Source: JBBROS01 sp963752225 (GTDB taxonomy: Bacteria > Pseudomonadota > Alphaproteobacteria > Acetobacterales > Acetobacteraceae). Taken from it: DNA of 64,000 nt. A program made the translations under genes and the position numbers. Of this stretch, positions 48,603 to 57,693 are shown piece by piece. Each line of letters opens with the position of its first letter. Positions within the stretch are counted from its first letter, which is position 1. The notes under the pieces are model-generated. The model searched no databases. It had not been told where the DNA came from and was given only the letters and a program-made list of their open reading frames with translations. Location of the stretch: the NCBI GenBank assembly GCA_963752225.1, contig CAVVXS010000009.1, forward strand, positions 558,001 through 622,000, given 5' to 3'.

Positions 48603-49019
48603 TCACAGCAAGCACAGCGTGCGCAGTTCCCGCTTCAGCCCGGGCGGCATTGCGTCGGGTGCGAAGTCCGCGGCGGTCAGGTCGGGCGGCGCGTCGTCCG
48701 CCTCGAGGTAGCGCCAGCCCTGGAACGCCTTCACCGGGCGGCCCTCGACCTGCACCAGCGCCGGGTCGAGCAGGATGCCGGCGCAGCGGGAGCCGTCGTC
48801 CCAATGGTCGGGCACGATGTCCAGGATGCGCTGCCGCACCAGCATGGCGCCGGCGATCACCCAGTAAAGGCTCCCCTCGCCGCGGATTTCCGCGACCCGG
48901 CGGGGCAGGTTGCGGGTCAGGTGACGGAGCGGCGGCCGCACCGCCACGCGCATCGCCTGAACCTCACGCAGGTGGGCGATGTCGCGGATGCCGACCGCCA
49001 GTTTGGCCAAGTTAACCAT
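48603..49019 (-). CDS. DUF1489 family protein
   Basis: The 138-aa soluble protein has the DUF1489 pattern: HLREVQAMR, TRNLPRRVAEIRGEGSLYWV, RQRILDI and FQGWRYLEADDAPPDL. The family is common in alphaproteobacteria and its function is unknown. The start ATG begins MVNLAKLAVGIRDIAHL. It is divergent from phnM across about 85 bases and followed by the His-rich small gene. Confidence 0.82.
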   Translation of the reverse strand: MVNLAKLAVGIRDIAHLREVQAMRVAVRPPLRHLTRNLPRRVAEIRGEGSLYWVIAGAMLVRQRILDIVPDHWDDGSRCAGILLDPALVQVEGRPVKAFQGWRYLEADDAPPDLTAADFAPDAMPPGLKRELRTLCLL

Positions 49020-49104
49020 ACCTTGTTCTTAGGCGGCGGCGGCGGCGATTTGCAGAGTACGCCGTGGCCCAGGCTAAGAGGCGCCGGCGATGGGGGAGCG
49101 AGCG

Positions 49105-50244
49105 ATGGCGTTGCGGATCGAGGGCGGCTCGGTGCTGCTGGGCGGGGAGCTGGTCGAGGCGGCGGTCGCGGTCGAGGACGGGCGGGTGGCGTCGCTCGGC
49201 ACCGCCGCCGCCGGCCGCGGCCCGACGCTGGACGCGCGGGGCCTGCTCGTGCTGCCGGGGATCGTCGACCTGCACGGCGACGCGTTCGAGCGGCAGTTGC
49301 AGCCGCGGCCCGGGGTGGAGTTCGCCGCCGAGATCGCAGTCCGTGACACCGAGGCGCAGCTGCTCGCCAACGGCATCACCACCGCGTTCCACGCCGTCAC
49401 CTTGTCGTGGGAGCCGGGGCTGCGCGGGCCCGAAGCGTGGCGCCGGCTGCTGGACGCGCTCGCGGGCTGGCGCGGCGCCTGCGACGTGCGGGTCAACATG
49501 CGCTGGGAGCTGCACAACCTCGACGCGCTCGATCTGGCGCTGGCCGACATCGCGGCCGGGCGGGTGCACATGGTGACATTCAACGACCACACCCCGGCGA
49601 TCCTGCGCAAGCTGGACACGCCGGAAGGGGCGGCGAAATACGCCGATCGGGCGATGATGCCGCTTCCCGCCTTCCGCGCCCTGGCGGAGCGGGCATTGGC
49701 GTTCACCCCCGACGTGCCGGACGCGTCGGCGCGGCTCGCCGCGGCGGCCCGCGCGGCCGGGCTGCCGATCGCAAGCCACGACGACGACAGCGTCGCGACC
49801 CGTCGCCACTTCCGCGGCCTCGGCGCCACGGTGTGCGAGTTTCCGATGGCCGAGGCGGTGGCGGTCGAGGCGCGGGCGGCCGGCGAGGCGGTGGTGATGG
49901 GCTGCCCGAACGTGGTGCGCGGCGGGTCGCACCTGGGCTGGGCCGCGGCCGGGCCGCTGGCCGAGCGCGGCCTCTGCTCGGTGCTGGTCAGCGACTATTT
50001 CTATCCGGCGATGGCGCAGTCGGCCCTGCGGCTGGCGAGCGGGCCGCTCGGCTTGGCCGGCGCCTGGGCGCTGATCAGCGCCAACCCCGCCGCGGCTGCC
50101 GGGCTGCTGGATCGCGGCCGGATCGCGCCGGGCGCGCGGGCCGACCTCGTGCTGCTCGAGCCTGCTTCGGGTGCGGTCCTGGCAACGGTCGCCGACGGCC
50201 GGGTCGCGCACCTGACCGGGCCGGCCTGGGAGCGGTTGCGTTAA
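49105..50244 (+). CDS. phnM: alpha-D-ribose 1-methylphosphonate 5-triphosphate diphosphatase (PhnM)
   Basis: The 379-aa amidohydrolase-fold enzyme removes pyrophosphate in the carbon-phosphorus lyase pathway. The metal region GIVDLHGDAFERQLQPRPG is diagnostic for PhnM, followed by FNDHTPAI and ASHDDDS. The ATG at 49105 has GGGAG six bases upstream, so I prefer it to the ATG at 49090 that adds five residues. No other phn gene lies nearby; it is flanked by DUF1489 and an MFS transporter. Either the rest of the C-P lyase set is elsewhere or this copy has another role. Confidence 0.9.
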   Translation: MALRIEGGSVLLGGELVEAAVAVEDGRVASLGTAAAGRGPTLDARGLLVLPGIVDLHGDAFERQLQPRPGVEFAAEIAVRDTEAQLLANGITTAFHAVTLSWEPGLRGPEAWRRLLDALAGWRGACDVRVNMRWELHNLDALDLALADIAAGRVHMVTFNDHTPAILRKLDTPEGAAKYADRAMMPLPAFRALAERALAFTPDVPDASARLAAAARAAGLPIASHDDDSVATRRHFRGLGATVCEFPMAEAVAVEARAAGEAVVMGCPNVVRGGSHLGWAAAGPLAERGLCSVLVSDYFYPAMAQSALRLASGPLGLAGAWALISANPAAAAGLLDRGRIAPGARADLVLLEPASGAVLATVADGRVAHLTGPAWERLR

Positions 50245-50247
50245 GCC

Positions 50248-51453
50248 TTAGGCGGGGCGGCGCTCCCGCAGGTCCGGCAAGAACGCGGCGACGATACCGA
50301 GCGCTGGCAGCACGGAGCACAAGCGATACACGAATTGCAGGCTGGTGTGATCCACCAGCTCGCCCAGCAGAGCGGCGCCGAGGCCACCGAGGCCGAACGC
50401 GAAGCCGAAGAACACGCCGGCGACGAGGCCGACGCGGCCGGGCAGCAGCTCCTGCGCATAGACCAGGATGGAGGACGACGCCGAGGCCAGGATCAGGCCG
50501 ATGATCACCGTCAGCACCGCCGTGCCGGCCAGGTTCGCATAGGGCAGTGCCAGCGTGAACGGCAGCACGCCGAGGATGGAGAACCAGATCACCCGCTTGC
50601 GCCCCATGCGGTCGCCGATCGGGCCGCCCGCCAGCACGCCGACCGCAAACGCGCCGAGGAACAGGAACAGCAGCAGCTGCGACGTCTGCACTGACACGCC
50701 GAAGGTCTCGATGGTGTAGAAGGTGTAGAAGGTGTTCAGGCTGGCCACGTAGAAGAACTTGGAAAACAGCAGCACGACCAGCAGGACGAGGATGGTCGCC
50801 ACCTTGGCCCGCGGCAGCAGCGCCGGGGGCGCCATCGTGCCGGCGCGGCGGGATGGCATGCGGCTGCTGTACCAGCGGCCAACGCCGAGCAGCACCAGCA
50901 TGGCGGTGAGCGCGGCGGCGGAGAACCAGGTGACGCTGCGCTGGCCGTGCGGGATGACGATGAACGCGGCCAGCAAAGGGCCCAGCGCCGAACCGATGTT
51001 GCCGCCGACCTGGAACACGCTTTGCGCCAGGCCGAACCGGCCGCCCGAGGCGATCCGCGCCACCCGCGACGCTTCGGGGTGGAACACGCTGCTGCCGAGC
51101 CCGACCAGGGCGGCGGCGAGGAGCAGCGACCAGAAATGCCCGGCCACCCCCAGCAGCACCAAGCCGCATAAGGTGGCGGCCATCCCGACCGGCAGCGAGT
51201 ACGGCAACGGGCGCCGGTCGGTGTACATCCCCACCACCGGCTGCAGCAGCGAGGCGGTGATCTGGAAGGCCAGCGTCAGCAGGCCGATCTGGCCGAAGTC
51301 GAGCGCGTAGTTGGCCTTCAGGATCGGGTAGATCGCCGGCAGCAGCGACTGCATCACGTCGTTGAGCAGGTGGGAAAAGCTGATCGCCAGCAGCACGGGC
51401 ATCGCGGCAGCGCTGGCGGCAGGCGGGCGAAGTGTGGCGACCGTTCCGGACAT
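50248..51453 (-). CDS. fsr: MFS transporter, fosmidomycin resistance (Fsr) type
   Basis: The 401-aa protein has about 12 transmembrane segments. The start ISFSHLLNDVMQSLLPAIYP and the GMYTDRRPLPYSLPVGM loop match Fsr-type drug/H+ antiporters. GPIGDRMGRKRVIWF is the conserved loop between helices 8 and 9. AGGAC precedes the ATG. It is divergent from aapJ across 172 bp and convergent with phnM (ends three bases apart). Its natural substrate is not known. Confidence 0.85.
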   Translation of the reverse strand: MSGTVATLRPPAASAAAMPVLLAISFSHLLNDVMQSLLPAIYPILKANYALDFGQIGLLTLAFQITASLLQPVVGMYTDRRPLPYSLPVGMAATLCGLVLLGVAGHFWSLLLAAALVGLGSSVFHPEASRVARIASGGRFGLAQSVFQVGGNIGSALGPLLAAFIVIPHGQRSVTWFSAAALTAMLVLLGVGRWYSSRMPSRRAGTMAPPALLPRAKVATILVLLVVLLFSKFFYVASLNTFYTFYTIETFGVSVQTSQLLLFLFLGAFAVGVLAGGPIGDRMGRKRVIWFSILGVLPFTLALPYANLAGTAVLTVIIGLILASASSSILVYAQELLPGRVGLVAGVFFGFAFGLGGLGAALLGELVDHTSLQFVYRLCSVLPALGIVAAFLPDLRERRPA

Positions 51454-51625
51454 AAGTCCTGACCTAACCTGCCCGCGGGGCCGGCGCCAGCCCGGCGGCG
51501 ATCACCTGTCGGGCACAGCCGCTCGCGAAACCTGGCCGTCGGCCCATTGATCTTCGGCCTTGCACGCAGCACAGTCCGGCCCATCGCGGGACGCATGTCC
51601 CATCCATGCAAGGGGAACGACACTG

Positions 51626-52654
51626 ATGAGGAATCTGTTGATGCTCGGGAGCGCGGCGCTCCTCGCCGGCGCGACCGCGCTGCCGGCGCCGGCGCAAGCC
51701 CAGGGCAGCGGCTCGAAGACGATCGACGACATCAAGTCGAAGGGTTCGCTGACCTGCGGCGTGTCCACCGGTGTGGCCGGGTTCTCGCTGGCTGACGCCA
51801 AGGGCGTGATCCAGGGCATCGACGCCGACACTTGCCGCGCCGTCGCCGCCGCCATCCTCGGCAAGCCCGAGGTCAAGTTCGTGCCGACCACCACCACCAA
51901 CCGGTTCACCGCCCTGCAATCGGGCGAGATCGACCTGCTGGTGCGCAGCACCACCTGGACGCTGGGCCGCGAAGCGAACCTCGGGCTCGAGTTCGCGGGC
52001 GTCAATTTCTACGACGGCACCGGGTTCATGGTGAAAACATCGTCGGGGGTGAAGTCGGTCAAGGAACTGGACGGCGCCACGGTTTGCGTGCAGCCCGGCA
52101 CCAGCACCGAGCTCGCGATTGCCGACTACTTCCGGCTCAACAAGCTGAAGTTCACTCCGGTGCTGATCCAGGATCTGGCCGAGATCCAGAACAGCTACCT
52201 GTCGGGGCGTTGCGACACCTACTCGACCGACCTGTCGGGCCTGGCCTCGTTCCGCTTCCAGCAGGGGCCGAAGGCGACCGACCATGTTCTGTTGCCGGAG
52301 ATCATCAGCAAGGAACCGCTCGGGCTGATGGTTCGCAAGGGCGACGACAAGTTCTTCGACGTCGTGCGCTGGACCATGTTCGCGATGTACCAGGCCGAGG
52401 AAAGCGGCGTCACGTCGAAGAACGTGGCCGACATGCAGAAGTCGACCAACCCCGACGTCCGCCGCCTGCTGGGCGCCGAGGGCGACATGGGCAAGGCGAT
52501 GGGCATCGACAATCTTTGGGCGGTCAACATCGTCAAGGCGGTCGGCAATTACGGCGAGATGTGGGACCGCGACATTACCCCGCTCGGGATTCCGCGCGGC
52601 ATCAACAATCTCTGGAACAAGGGCGGCCTGCACTATCCGCCGCCGATCCGCTGA
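51626..52654 (+). CDS. aapJ: general L-amino acid-binding periplasmic protein
   Basis: The 342-aa solute-binding protein of the Aap system has a signal peptide (MRNLLMLGSAALLAGATALP, cleaved near AQAQ). The AapJ-type body reads GSLTCGVSTGVAGFSLADA, RFTALQSGEIDLLVRSTTWT and KEPLGLMVRKGDDKFFDVVR. In Rhizobium this protein feeds a broad-range L-amino-acid importer. It is the first gene of aapJQMP and is separated from aapQ by a terminator-like hairpin that should favour its higher expression. Confidence 0.96.
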   Translation: MRNLLMLGSAALLAGATALPAPAQAQGSGSKTIDDIKSKGSLTCGVSTGVAGFSLADAKGVIQGIDADTCRAVAAAILGKPEVKFVPTTTTNRFTALQSGEIDLLVRSTTWTLGREANLGLEFAGVNFYDGTGFMVKTSSGVKSVKELDGATVCVQPGTSTELAIADYFRLNKLKFTPVLIQDLAEIQNSYLSGRCDTYSTDLSGLASFRFQQGPKATDHVLLPEIISKEPLGLMVRKGDDKFFDVVRWTMFAMYQAEESGVTSKNVADMQKSTNPDVRRLLGAEGDMGKAMGIDNLWAVNIVKAVGNYGEMWDRDITPLGIPRGINNLWNKGGLHYPPPIR

Positions 52655-52671
52655 CGCACTGCACAGGCATT

Positions 52672-52703
52672 GGGCCGCTTCCGTCCCGGGGGCGGCCCTT
52701 TTT
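52672..52703 (+). terminator. attenuator-like hairpin between aapJ and aapQ
   Basis: GGGCCGC (52672-52678) pairs with GCGGCCC (52692-52698), followed by TTTTT (52699-52703), a classical intrinsic terminator shape just after the aapJ stop. The downstream genes belong to the same transporter, so partial read-through, giving more binding protein than permease, is the likely role. Confidence 0.75.
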
Positions 52704-52810
52704 GGTCCGGCGGCACAGTCTGCCGTTGAAGTGGCGCGGAGATTGCAATCTGATGACGACCGTTGGCGGCCATCCGGCCCGGCCGCAGCGGCCAGGATGG
52801 GATTTGTAAC

Positions 52811-54022
52811 ATGTCCGGTGCGACGATCGATCCGCGACTGGCGCCCGCGCGCGCGGCGCCGAAGAAGCCGCTGCAGTTCCGGTGGTCCGATCCGCGCTTC
52901 CGCAACATCGTGTGGCAGGTCGTGGTCATCGGCATCGTCGCCGCGATCGTCTGGTACCTGGTGCAGAACACCAGCCGGAACCTGGCGGCGCGGCGGATCG
53001 CAACCGGGTTCGCCTTTCTCGACCGGATTGCCGGCATCCCCATCGGCGAGCACCTGATCGACTACGACCCGGCGGAGAACACCTACGGCCGGGCGCTTTG
53101 GATCGGCGTGCTGAACACGCTGAAGGTCGCCGTGGTCGGCGTCGTGCTGGCAACGATCTGGGGCACGCTGCTGGGTGTGGCCCGGCTGTCGAAGAACTGG
53201 CTGATCGCCAAGCTGTCGGCCGTCTATGTCGAGGTCGTCCGCGACATCCCCGTGCTGCTGCAATTGCTGTTCTGGTACACCGCGCTGCAAGGCCTGCCGG
53301 CGCCGCGGCAATCGTTCCATCCACTGCCGGGCGTGTTCCTGTCCAACCGCGGCATCAAGATCCCGTCGCTCGACTGGGTGCAGGAGGATTGGTGGGTGCT
53401 CGGCGCCTTCCTGCTGGGCGCACTCGGGACACTGATGTGGTCGCGCGTCTGCGACAAGCGGCAGGAGGAGACAGGGGTGCGGCCGCGGGCCTGGCCGGTG
53501 GCGCTCGGCCTGCTGCTGGTGCTGCCGGCGCTGGTCTGGGCGGCGCTCGGCGCCCCGTTCACGCTCGAAGTGCCGGAGCTGCGCGGCTTCAACTTCATCG
53601 GCGGCGCGACCTTGAGCCCAGAATACGGCGCGCTCACCCTGGGCCTCGTGCTCTACACCTCGGCCTACATCGCCGAGATCGTGCGTTCGGGCATCCTCGC
53701 CGTGCCGAGCGGGCAGTGGGAAGCGGCCGGGGCGCTGGGCCTGCGCGCCGGGCCGACGCTGCGGCGGATCGTGCTGCCGCAGGCGATGCGGGTGATCATC
53801 CCGCCGATGACCAGCCAGTATTTGAACCTGACCAAGAACAGCTCGCTTGCGGTGGCGATCGGCTATCAGGACGTGGTCTCGATCGCCAGCACGACGCTGA
53901 ACCAGACCGGGCAGGCGATCGAGGGCATCGCCGTCATCATGGTGGTCTACCTGGTGATCAGCCTGTCGATCAGCTTCTTCATGAACTGGTATAACGCCCG
54001 TATCGCCCTGGTGGAGCGCTAG
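52811..54022 (+). CDS. aapQ: amino acid ABC transporter permease AapQ
   Basis: The 403-aa inner-membrane permease has about eight hydrophobic segments. The HisM-type inner-membrane region includes LWIGVLNTLKVAVVGVVLAT, VYVEVVRDIPVLLQLLFWY and the EAA-loop GQWEAAGALGLRAGPTLRRI. The long N-terminal periplasmic region (NTSRNLAARRIATGFAFLDR) is typical of AapQ/BztB. The ATG at 52811 gives the expected N-terminus. aapM follows after three bases. Confidence 0.95.
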   Translation: MSGATIDPRLAPARAAPKKPLQFRWSDPRFRNIVWQVVVIGIVAAIVWYLVQNTSRNLAARRIATGFAFLDRIAGIPIGEHLIDYDPAENTYGRALWIGVLNTLKVAVVGVVLATIWGTLLGVARLSKNWLIAKLSAVYVEVVRDIPVLLQLLFWYTALQGLPAPRQSFHPLPGVFLSNRGIKIPSLDWVQEDWWVLGAFLLGALGTLMWSRVCDKRQEETGVRPRAWPVALGLLLVLPALVWAALGAPFTLEVPELRGFNFIGGATLSPEYGALTLGLVLYTSAYIAEIVRSGILAVPSGQWEAAGALGLRAGPTLRRIVLPQAMRVIIPPMTSQYLNLTKNSSLAVAIGYQDVVSIASTTLNQTGQAIEGIAVIMVVYLVISLSISFFMNWYNARIALVER

Positions 54023-54025
54023 GCG

Positions 54026-55225
54026 ATGTCCCACAGCACTGCCCAAACCACCGCCCAACTCACCGACGCCGCGGGCGAGCCGGTCCCGTCGCTGGCCGGT
54101 GTCGCCGCCGCGCCGCCGCTGCCGCACCGGCCGCCGCCGCTGACCGCCGGCGTCGGCCCGATCGGCTGGGCGCGGGTGAACCTGTTCAACTCCGTGACGT
54201 CGTCGATCGTCACGGTCGTGCTCGGCCTGCTGTTGCTGCGCTGGGCCTATCAGTTCATCGACTGGGGGGTGATCCACGCCTTCTGGACGGTGCCGCAGAC
54301 CGACACCGGCCCGGACCCATCGGTGTGCCGCGACGCCCGCGGCGTGGGCGCCTGCTGGGCGGCGATCGGCGAGAACTACCGCTTCATCCTGTTCGGCCGC
54401 TTCCCCTACGAGGAGCAGTGGCGGCCGGCGATCGTCTGCGCCTTGTTCATCGGCTTGTACTTCGTGTCGGCCATCCGCGCCTGCTGGCGGCCTTGGCTGG
54501 CCGGGCTATGGCTCGTGACGCTGGTGCTGATCGGCGTGCTGATGTGGGGCGGGGTGGCCGGCCTCACCTACGTGCAGCAGGATTCCTGGGGCGGACTGCC
54601 GATCACCCTCATCCTGTCCACCTTCGGCCTCGTGCTGGCCTTCCCGCTCAGCCTGCTGGTGGCGCTGGGCCGCCGCTCGACCAACCTGCCGGCGGTCAAG
54701 GCGCTGTGCGTGCTGTATGTCGAGCTGATCCGCGGCGTGCCGCTGGTGACGCTGCTGTTCATGGCAAGCGTGATGTTCCCGCTGTTCATGCCGGCCGGGA
54801 TCAACCCGGACAAGCTGCTGCGGGCGCAGGTGGCGGTGATCCTGTTCGCCGGCGCCTATCTGGCCGAGGTGGTGCGCGGCGGGCTGCAGGCGCTGCCGAA
54901 AGGTCAATACGAGGCGGCCGACGCGCTGGGGCTGAGCTATTGGAAGAAGACCGGGTTCATCATCCTGCCGCAGGCGCTGCGGCTCGTGATCCCGCCGCTG
55001 GTGAACACCTTCATCGGCTTCTTCAAGGACACCTCACTGGTGCTGATCATCGGCATCTTCGACCTGCTATCGGCCGGCAAGGTGGCGATCACGCAGCCGA
55101 TCTGGCAGGCGTACAGCACCGAGCTCTACATCACGCTCGCGCTGATCTACTTCGCGTTCTGCTACGTGATGGCCCGCTACAGCCGGGGCCTCGAGAATGA
55201 GCTGCGGCGCGGGGCGGCGCGATGA
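54026..55225 (+). CDS. aapM: amino acid ABC transporter permease AapM
   Basis: The 399-aa second permease has VYVEL-type coupling sequence LYVELIRGVPLVTLLF and the EAA-loop GQYEAADALGLSYWKKTGF. The N-terminal 50 residues are Ala/Pro-rich and variable. The central section (CRDARGVGACWAAIGENYRF) is typical of AapM/BztC. It starts three bases after aapQ. A pair of GC hairpins lies between its stop and aapP. Confidence 0.95.
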   Translation: MSHSTAQTTAQLTDAAGEPVPSLAGVAAAPPLPHRPPPLTAGVGPIGWARVNLFNSVTSSIVTVVLGLLLLRWAYQFIDWGVIHAFWTVPQTDTGPDPSVCRDARGVGACWAAIGENYRFILFGRFPYEEQWRPAIVCALFIGLYFVSAIRACWRPWLAGLWLVTLVLIGVLMWGGVAGLTYVQQDSWGGLPITLILSTFGLVLAFPLSLLVALGRRSTNLPAVKALCVLYVELIRGVPLVTLLFMASVMFPLFMPAGINPDKLLRAQVAVILFAGAYLAEVVRGGLQALPKGQYEAADALGLSYWKKTGFIILPQALRLVIPPLVNTFIGFFKDTSLVLIIGIFDLLSAGKVAITQPIWQAYSTELYITLALIYFAFCYVMARYSRGLENELRRGAAR

Positions 55226-55235
55226 TTGGGATTGC

Positions 55236-55277
55236 AAAGGCCCTGCCTTTGCTGGGGTGCAGGGGCCAAGCCCCTGC
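55236..55277. repeat. two GC hairpins between aapM and aapP
   Basis: AAAGGC-CCT-GCCTTT (55236-55250) and GCAGGGGC-CAA-GCCCCTGC (55259-55277) are perfect inverted repeats with three-base loops. They are placed inside the aap operon, where a strong terminator would be harmful; they may stabilise or process the transcript or be a repeat insertion. Confidence 0.55.
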
Positions 55278-55298
55278 CCTTCTCACGGAGGACAAGCA

Positions 55299-56084
55299 AT
55301 GAGCCAAGCCGCGACGTTAGACCGCCCTGCCCCGGGCTCGAACCAGCAGCCCGCCATCGTGCTGGACAAGGTCAACAAGTGGTACGGCGCGATGCACGTG
55401 CTGCGCGACATCACCCTGACGGTCGGGCAGAAGGAGCGCGTCGTGGTATGCGGCCCGTCCGGGTCGGGCAAGAGCACGATGATCCGCTGCATCAACCGCC
55501 TGGAAAGCCACCAGGAAGGCAAGATCATCGTCGACGGCACCGAGCTCACCAGCGACCTGCGCGCGCTCGACACCATCCGCCGCGAGGTCGGCATGGTGTT
55601 CCAGTCGTTCAACCTGTTTCCGCACCTCACCATCCTCGAGAACTGCACCCTGGCGCCGATCTGGGTGCGCAAGATGCCGAAGGCGGAGGCCGAGGAACTG
55701 GCGATGAACTACCTGCGCCGGGTCAAGATCCCCGAGCAGGCGAAGAAGTACCCGGGCCAGTTGTCCGGCGGGCAGCAGCAGCGGGTGGCGATCGCCCGGG
55801 CGCTGTGCATGAAGCCGAAGATCATGCTGTTCGACGAGCCGACCTCGGCGCTCGACCCGGAGATGATCAAGGAGGTGCTCGACACCATGATCGGCTTGGC
55901 GCAGGACGGCATGACGATGGTCTGCGTCACCCACGAGATGGGTTTCGCGCGCCAGGTGGCGGACCGGGTTGTGTTCATGGATCGCGGCGAGATCGTCGAG
56001 CAAGGGCCGCCGAACACGCTGTTCGAGAACCCGCAAACGGACCGGCTGAAGCTGTTCCTCAGCCAGATCCTGCGCGGGCATTGA
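55299..56084 (+). CDS. aapP: amino acid ABC transporter ATP-binding protein AapP
   Basis: The 261-aa ATPase has Walker A GPSGSGKST (about 52-60), Q-loop VFQSFNLFPHLTILEN, signature LSGGQQQR (about 153-160), Walker B IMLFDEPTSALDPE and the H-loop VCVTHEMGFARQVAD. GGAGG nine bases before the ATG at 55299 sets the start. It powers the AapQM permease. It ends the operon and is convergent with the CHRD gene. Confidence 0.97.
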   Translation: MSQAATLDRPAPGSNQQPAIVLDKVNKWYGAMHVLRDITLTVGQKERVVVCGPSGSGKSTMIRCINRLESHQEGKIIVDGTELTSDLRALDTIRREVGMVFQSFNLFPHLTILENCTLAPIWVRKMPKAEAEELAMNYLRRVKIPEQAKKYPGQLSGGQQQRVAIARALCMKPKIMLFDEPTSALDPEMIKEVLDTMIGLAQDGMTMVCVTHEMGFARQVADRVVFMDRGEIVEQGPPNTLFENPQTDRLKLFLSQILRGH

Positions 56085-56123
56085 CGCCGCGGAGAGGGCG
56101 GGCGGCGGCCCGCCCCCGACCGG

Positions 56124-56555
56124 TCAGTTGCTCTGGACCATCTGGCCGCGGATCTCGCCGGCCGGGTTGGCCTCGGAATGGACGTTGGCGTACCACTTGC
56201 CGCCCATCAGGCTGCTGATCTGATCATCCGTGAGCGTCACGGTGCCGCTGATCGGCGATTGCGCGCTGCTGAACGGGACGATCACGCCGGCATTGGCCCC
56301 CTGGTCCGCAGGTCCATGAAAGTGGGCCGCGGTCGGCGCCGCCGTGAGATCCGAGTATTCGACCGTGTAGGTCAGGATTTTGGTCTGGGTGTCGAGCGTC
56401 GCCGTGGCACTCCCCTTGGCCGGGGTGAGCTTGGGCGGAACTTCGTTGCCGCCGGTCAGGGTCGCGGCGAAATTAACGGTATCCGCAAGCGCGGCCCCGC
56501 TCATCGCCGTTGCTATGCCGATCGCGACGACGGCAGCCTTGAACGTCTTCAGCAT
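56124..56555 (-). CDS. exported CHRD-domain protein
   Basis: The 143-aa protein has a signal peptide (MLKTFKAAVVAIGIATAMSG, cleaved near ALAD) and a CHRD domain: FAATLTGGNEVPPKLTPAKG, AAHFHGPADQGANAGVIVPF and GKWYANVHSEANPAGEIRGQ. CHRD domains occur in chordin and in bacterial secreted proteins and have no settled function. GAGG seven bases before the ATG at 56555 decides the start over a GTG four codons upstream. It is the last gene of the minus-strand run from the right edge. Confidence 0.86.
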   Translation of the reverse strand: MLKTFKAAVVAIGIATAMSGAALADTVNFAATLTGGNEVPPKLTPAKGSATATLDTQTKILTYTVEYSDLTAAPTAAHFHGPADQGANAGVIVPFSSAQSPISGTVTLTDDQISSLMGGKWYANVHSEANPAGEIRGQMVQSN

Positions 56556-56672
56556 ACTGACCCTCACACATTAACGTGCGGACGATAGGACGGTGGCGGT
56601 TGGCTGTCACCCTGCCTACTCACCCTGCCTTCCCGGGGTGCGCCAGCCGGCGCCCCCCGGGGCGGGACAGGT

Positions 56673-57572
56673 TTAGTCGCGGCGATAGACCGCCACATTC
56701 GGCACCGCTCGCGGCGTGCCGAAACCACCGCCGAGGATCGCTGCTACCGCGCCCAGCGCGAGCGCCGCAAATCCCAGCAAGCCGGCCGTGCCCACGCTCT
56801 TGCGGGCGACCTCGGCCGCCTGCTGCGCCTTTTGTTTGGCGGTGTCGGCGGCTTGGCGCGCCTGGTCCTCGGCCGATTGCAGGCGCGTGCGGGCCTCGTC
56901 CGGGCTGATGTTGGCGGTGCGGGCGAGGCTGTCGACGGCACGGTCGCGGGCGGCGTCGGTTGCTCCCTTGTCGCCGCTCAGGCTGGCCCGAAGGTAGGCG
57001 CCGACATTGTCCTGCGCCGTCTGCGCGTCGTTCGGGCTCACGAGGCGGCGGATTTGACCCTGCAGCGCATCGCCGTCGGTGTTCTGGGCGACGCCCGACA
57101 CGGCCGATGCCGCGCCGCGGCCGGCCGCGCCGATCGTGCCGCCAAGCGCGCTGAAGGCGCCGCCCAGGATGCCGCCGACCGCGGTGGTCACGAGCCAGGT
57201 CAGCAGCAGCGTCGTCGCGCACCACGACAGGAAGCCGTGCCAGCGCGCGGTGCCGGGGTTGGCCGAGCCGGCCAGGCGTCCCGCGACCCAGCCGCCCACC
57301 AATGAGGCGACGATGCCGGACCCCACGATCCAGCCGACCGTCGTCATCGACGCCCCGGAGGCGTTCGGGTTATTGCCGAGGTTGGCCGCATCCAGGGTCG
57401 ACGCGCCGAGCCCGATGCCAAGGATGTTGAGCAGCAACTGCACCGTCAGGGCGGCCGCCACGCCGGCAAGGATCGCCCCCCACGAGGCTCGGTTGCGCAG
57501 GTGTGCGGTTGCGTCGGATGGCGCGCTGGTCGCCACGTCCGGTCTGGCCGAGGAACTGATCGTGCTGCTCAT
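56673..57572 (-). CDS. multi-pass membrane protein with helical tail
   Basis: The 299-aa protein has an N-terminal hydrophobic half with three to four membrane segments (RASWGAILAGVAAALTVQLL; VGWIVGSGIVASLVGGWVAG; WCATTLLLTWLVTTAVGGIL), a charged helical region rich in Ala, Gln, Lys and Asp (about 200-270), and one more hydrophobic helix near the end. Similar N-terminal cores occur in alphaproteobacterial membrane proteins labelled PhnA-like, which may be a misleading name. The ATG at 57572 lies 12 bases after AAGGAG. Function unknown. Confidence 0.65.
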   Translation of the reverse strand: MSSTISSSARPDVATSAPSDATAHLRNRASWGAILAGVAAALTVQLLLNILGIGLGASTLDAANLGNNPNASGASMTTVGWIVGSGIVASLVGGWVAGRLAGSANPGTARWHGFLSWCATTLLLTWLVTTAVGGILGGAFSALGGTIGAAGRGAASAVSGVAQNTDGDALQGQIRRLVSPNDAQTAQDNVGAYLRASLSGDKGATDAARDRAVDSLARTANISPDEARTRLQSAEDQARQAADTAKQKAQQAAEVARKSVGTAGLLGFAALALGAVAAILGGGFGTPRAVPNVAVYRRD

Positions 57573-57693
57573 TTTGGGTGTCCACTCCTTGCCGTCCACG
57601 GTGGCCGGCTTCGCGTGGACAACGTCCGAGCGCGGTGGAGTTCCCCCCGTACCTCGCCGACCGTTGCAGGCACGACACGGGCTCCGGCAATCG

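Noticed and set aside
51454..51625. Sigma-54 promoter upstream of aapJ
   Set aside because: GG and GC dinucleotides near 51545-51585 do not have the required 10-base spacing of the -24/-12 consensus.
51464..54277. 937-aa open frame on the minus strand
   Set aside because: It is antisense to aapJ and aapQ, which have clear family motifs; the translation is His/Arg/Asp/Gln-rich shadow sequence.
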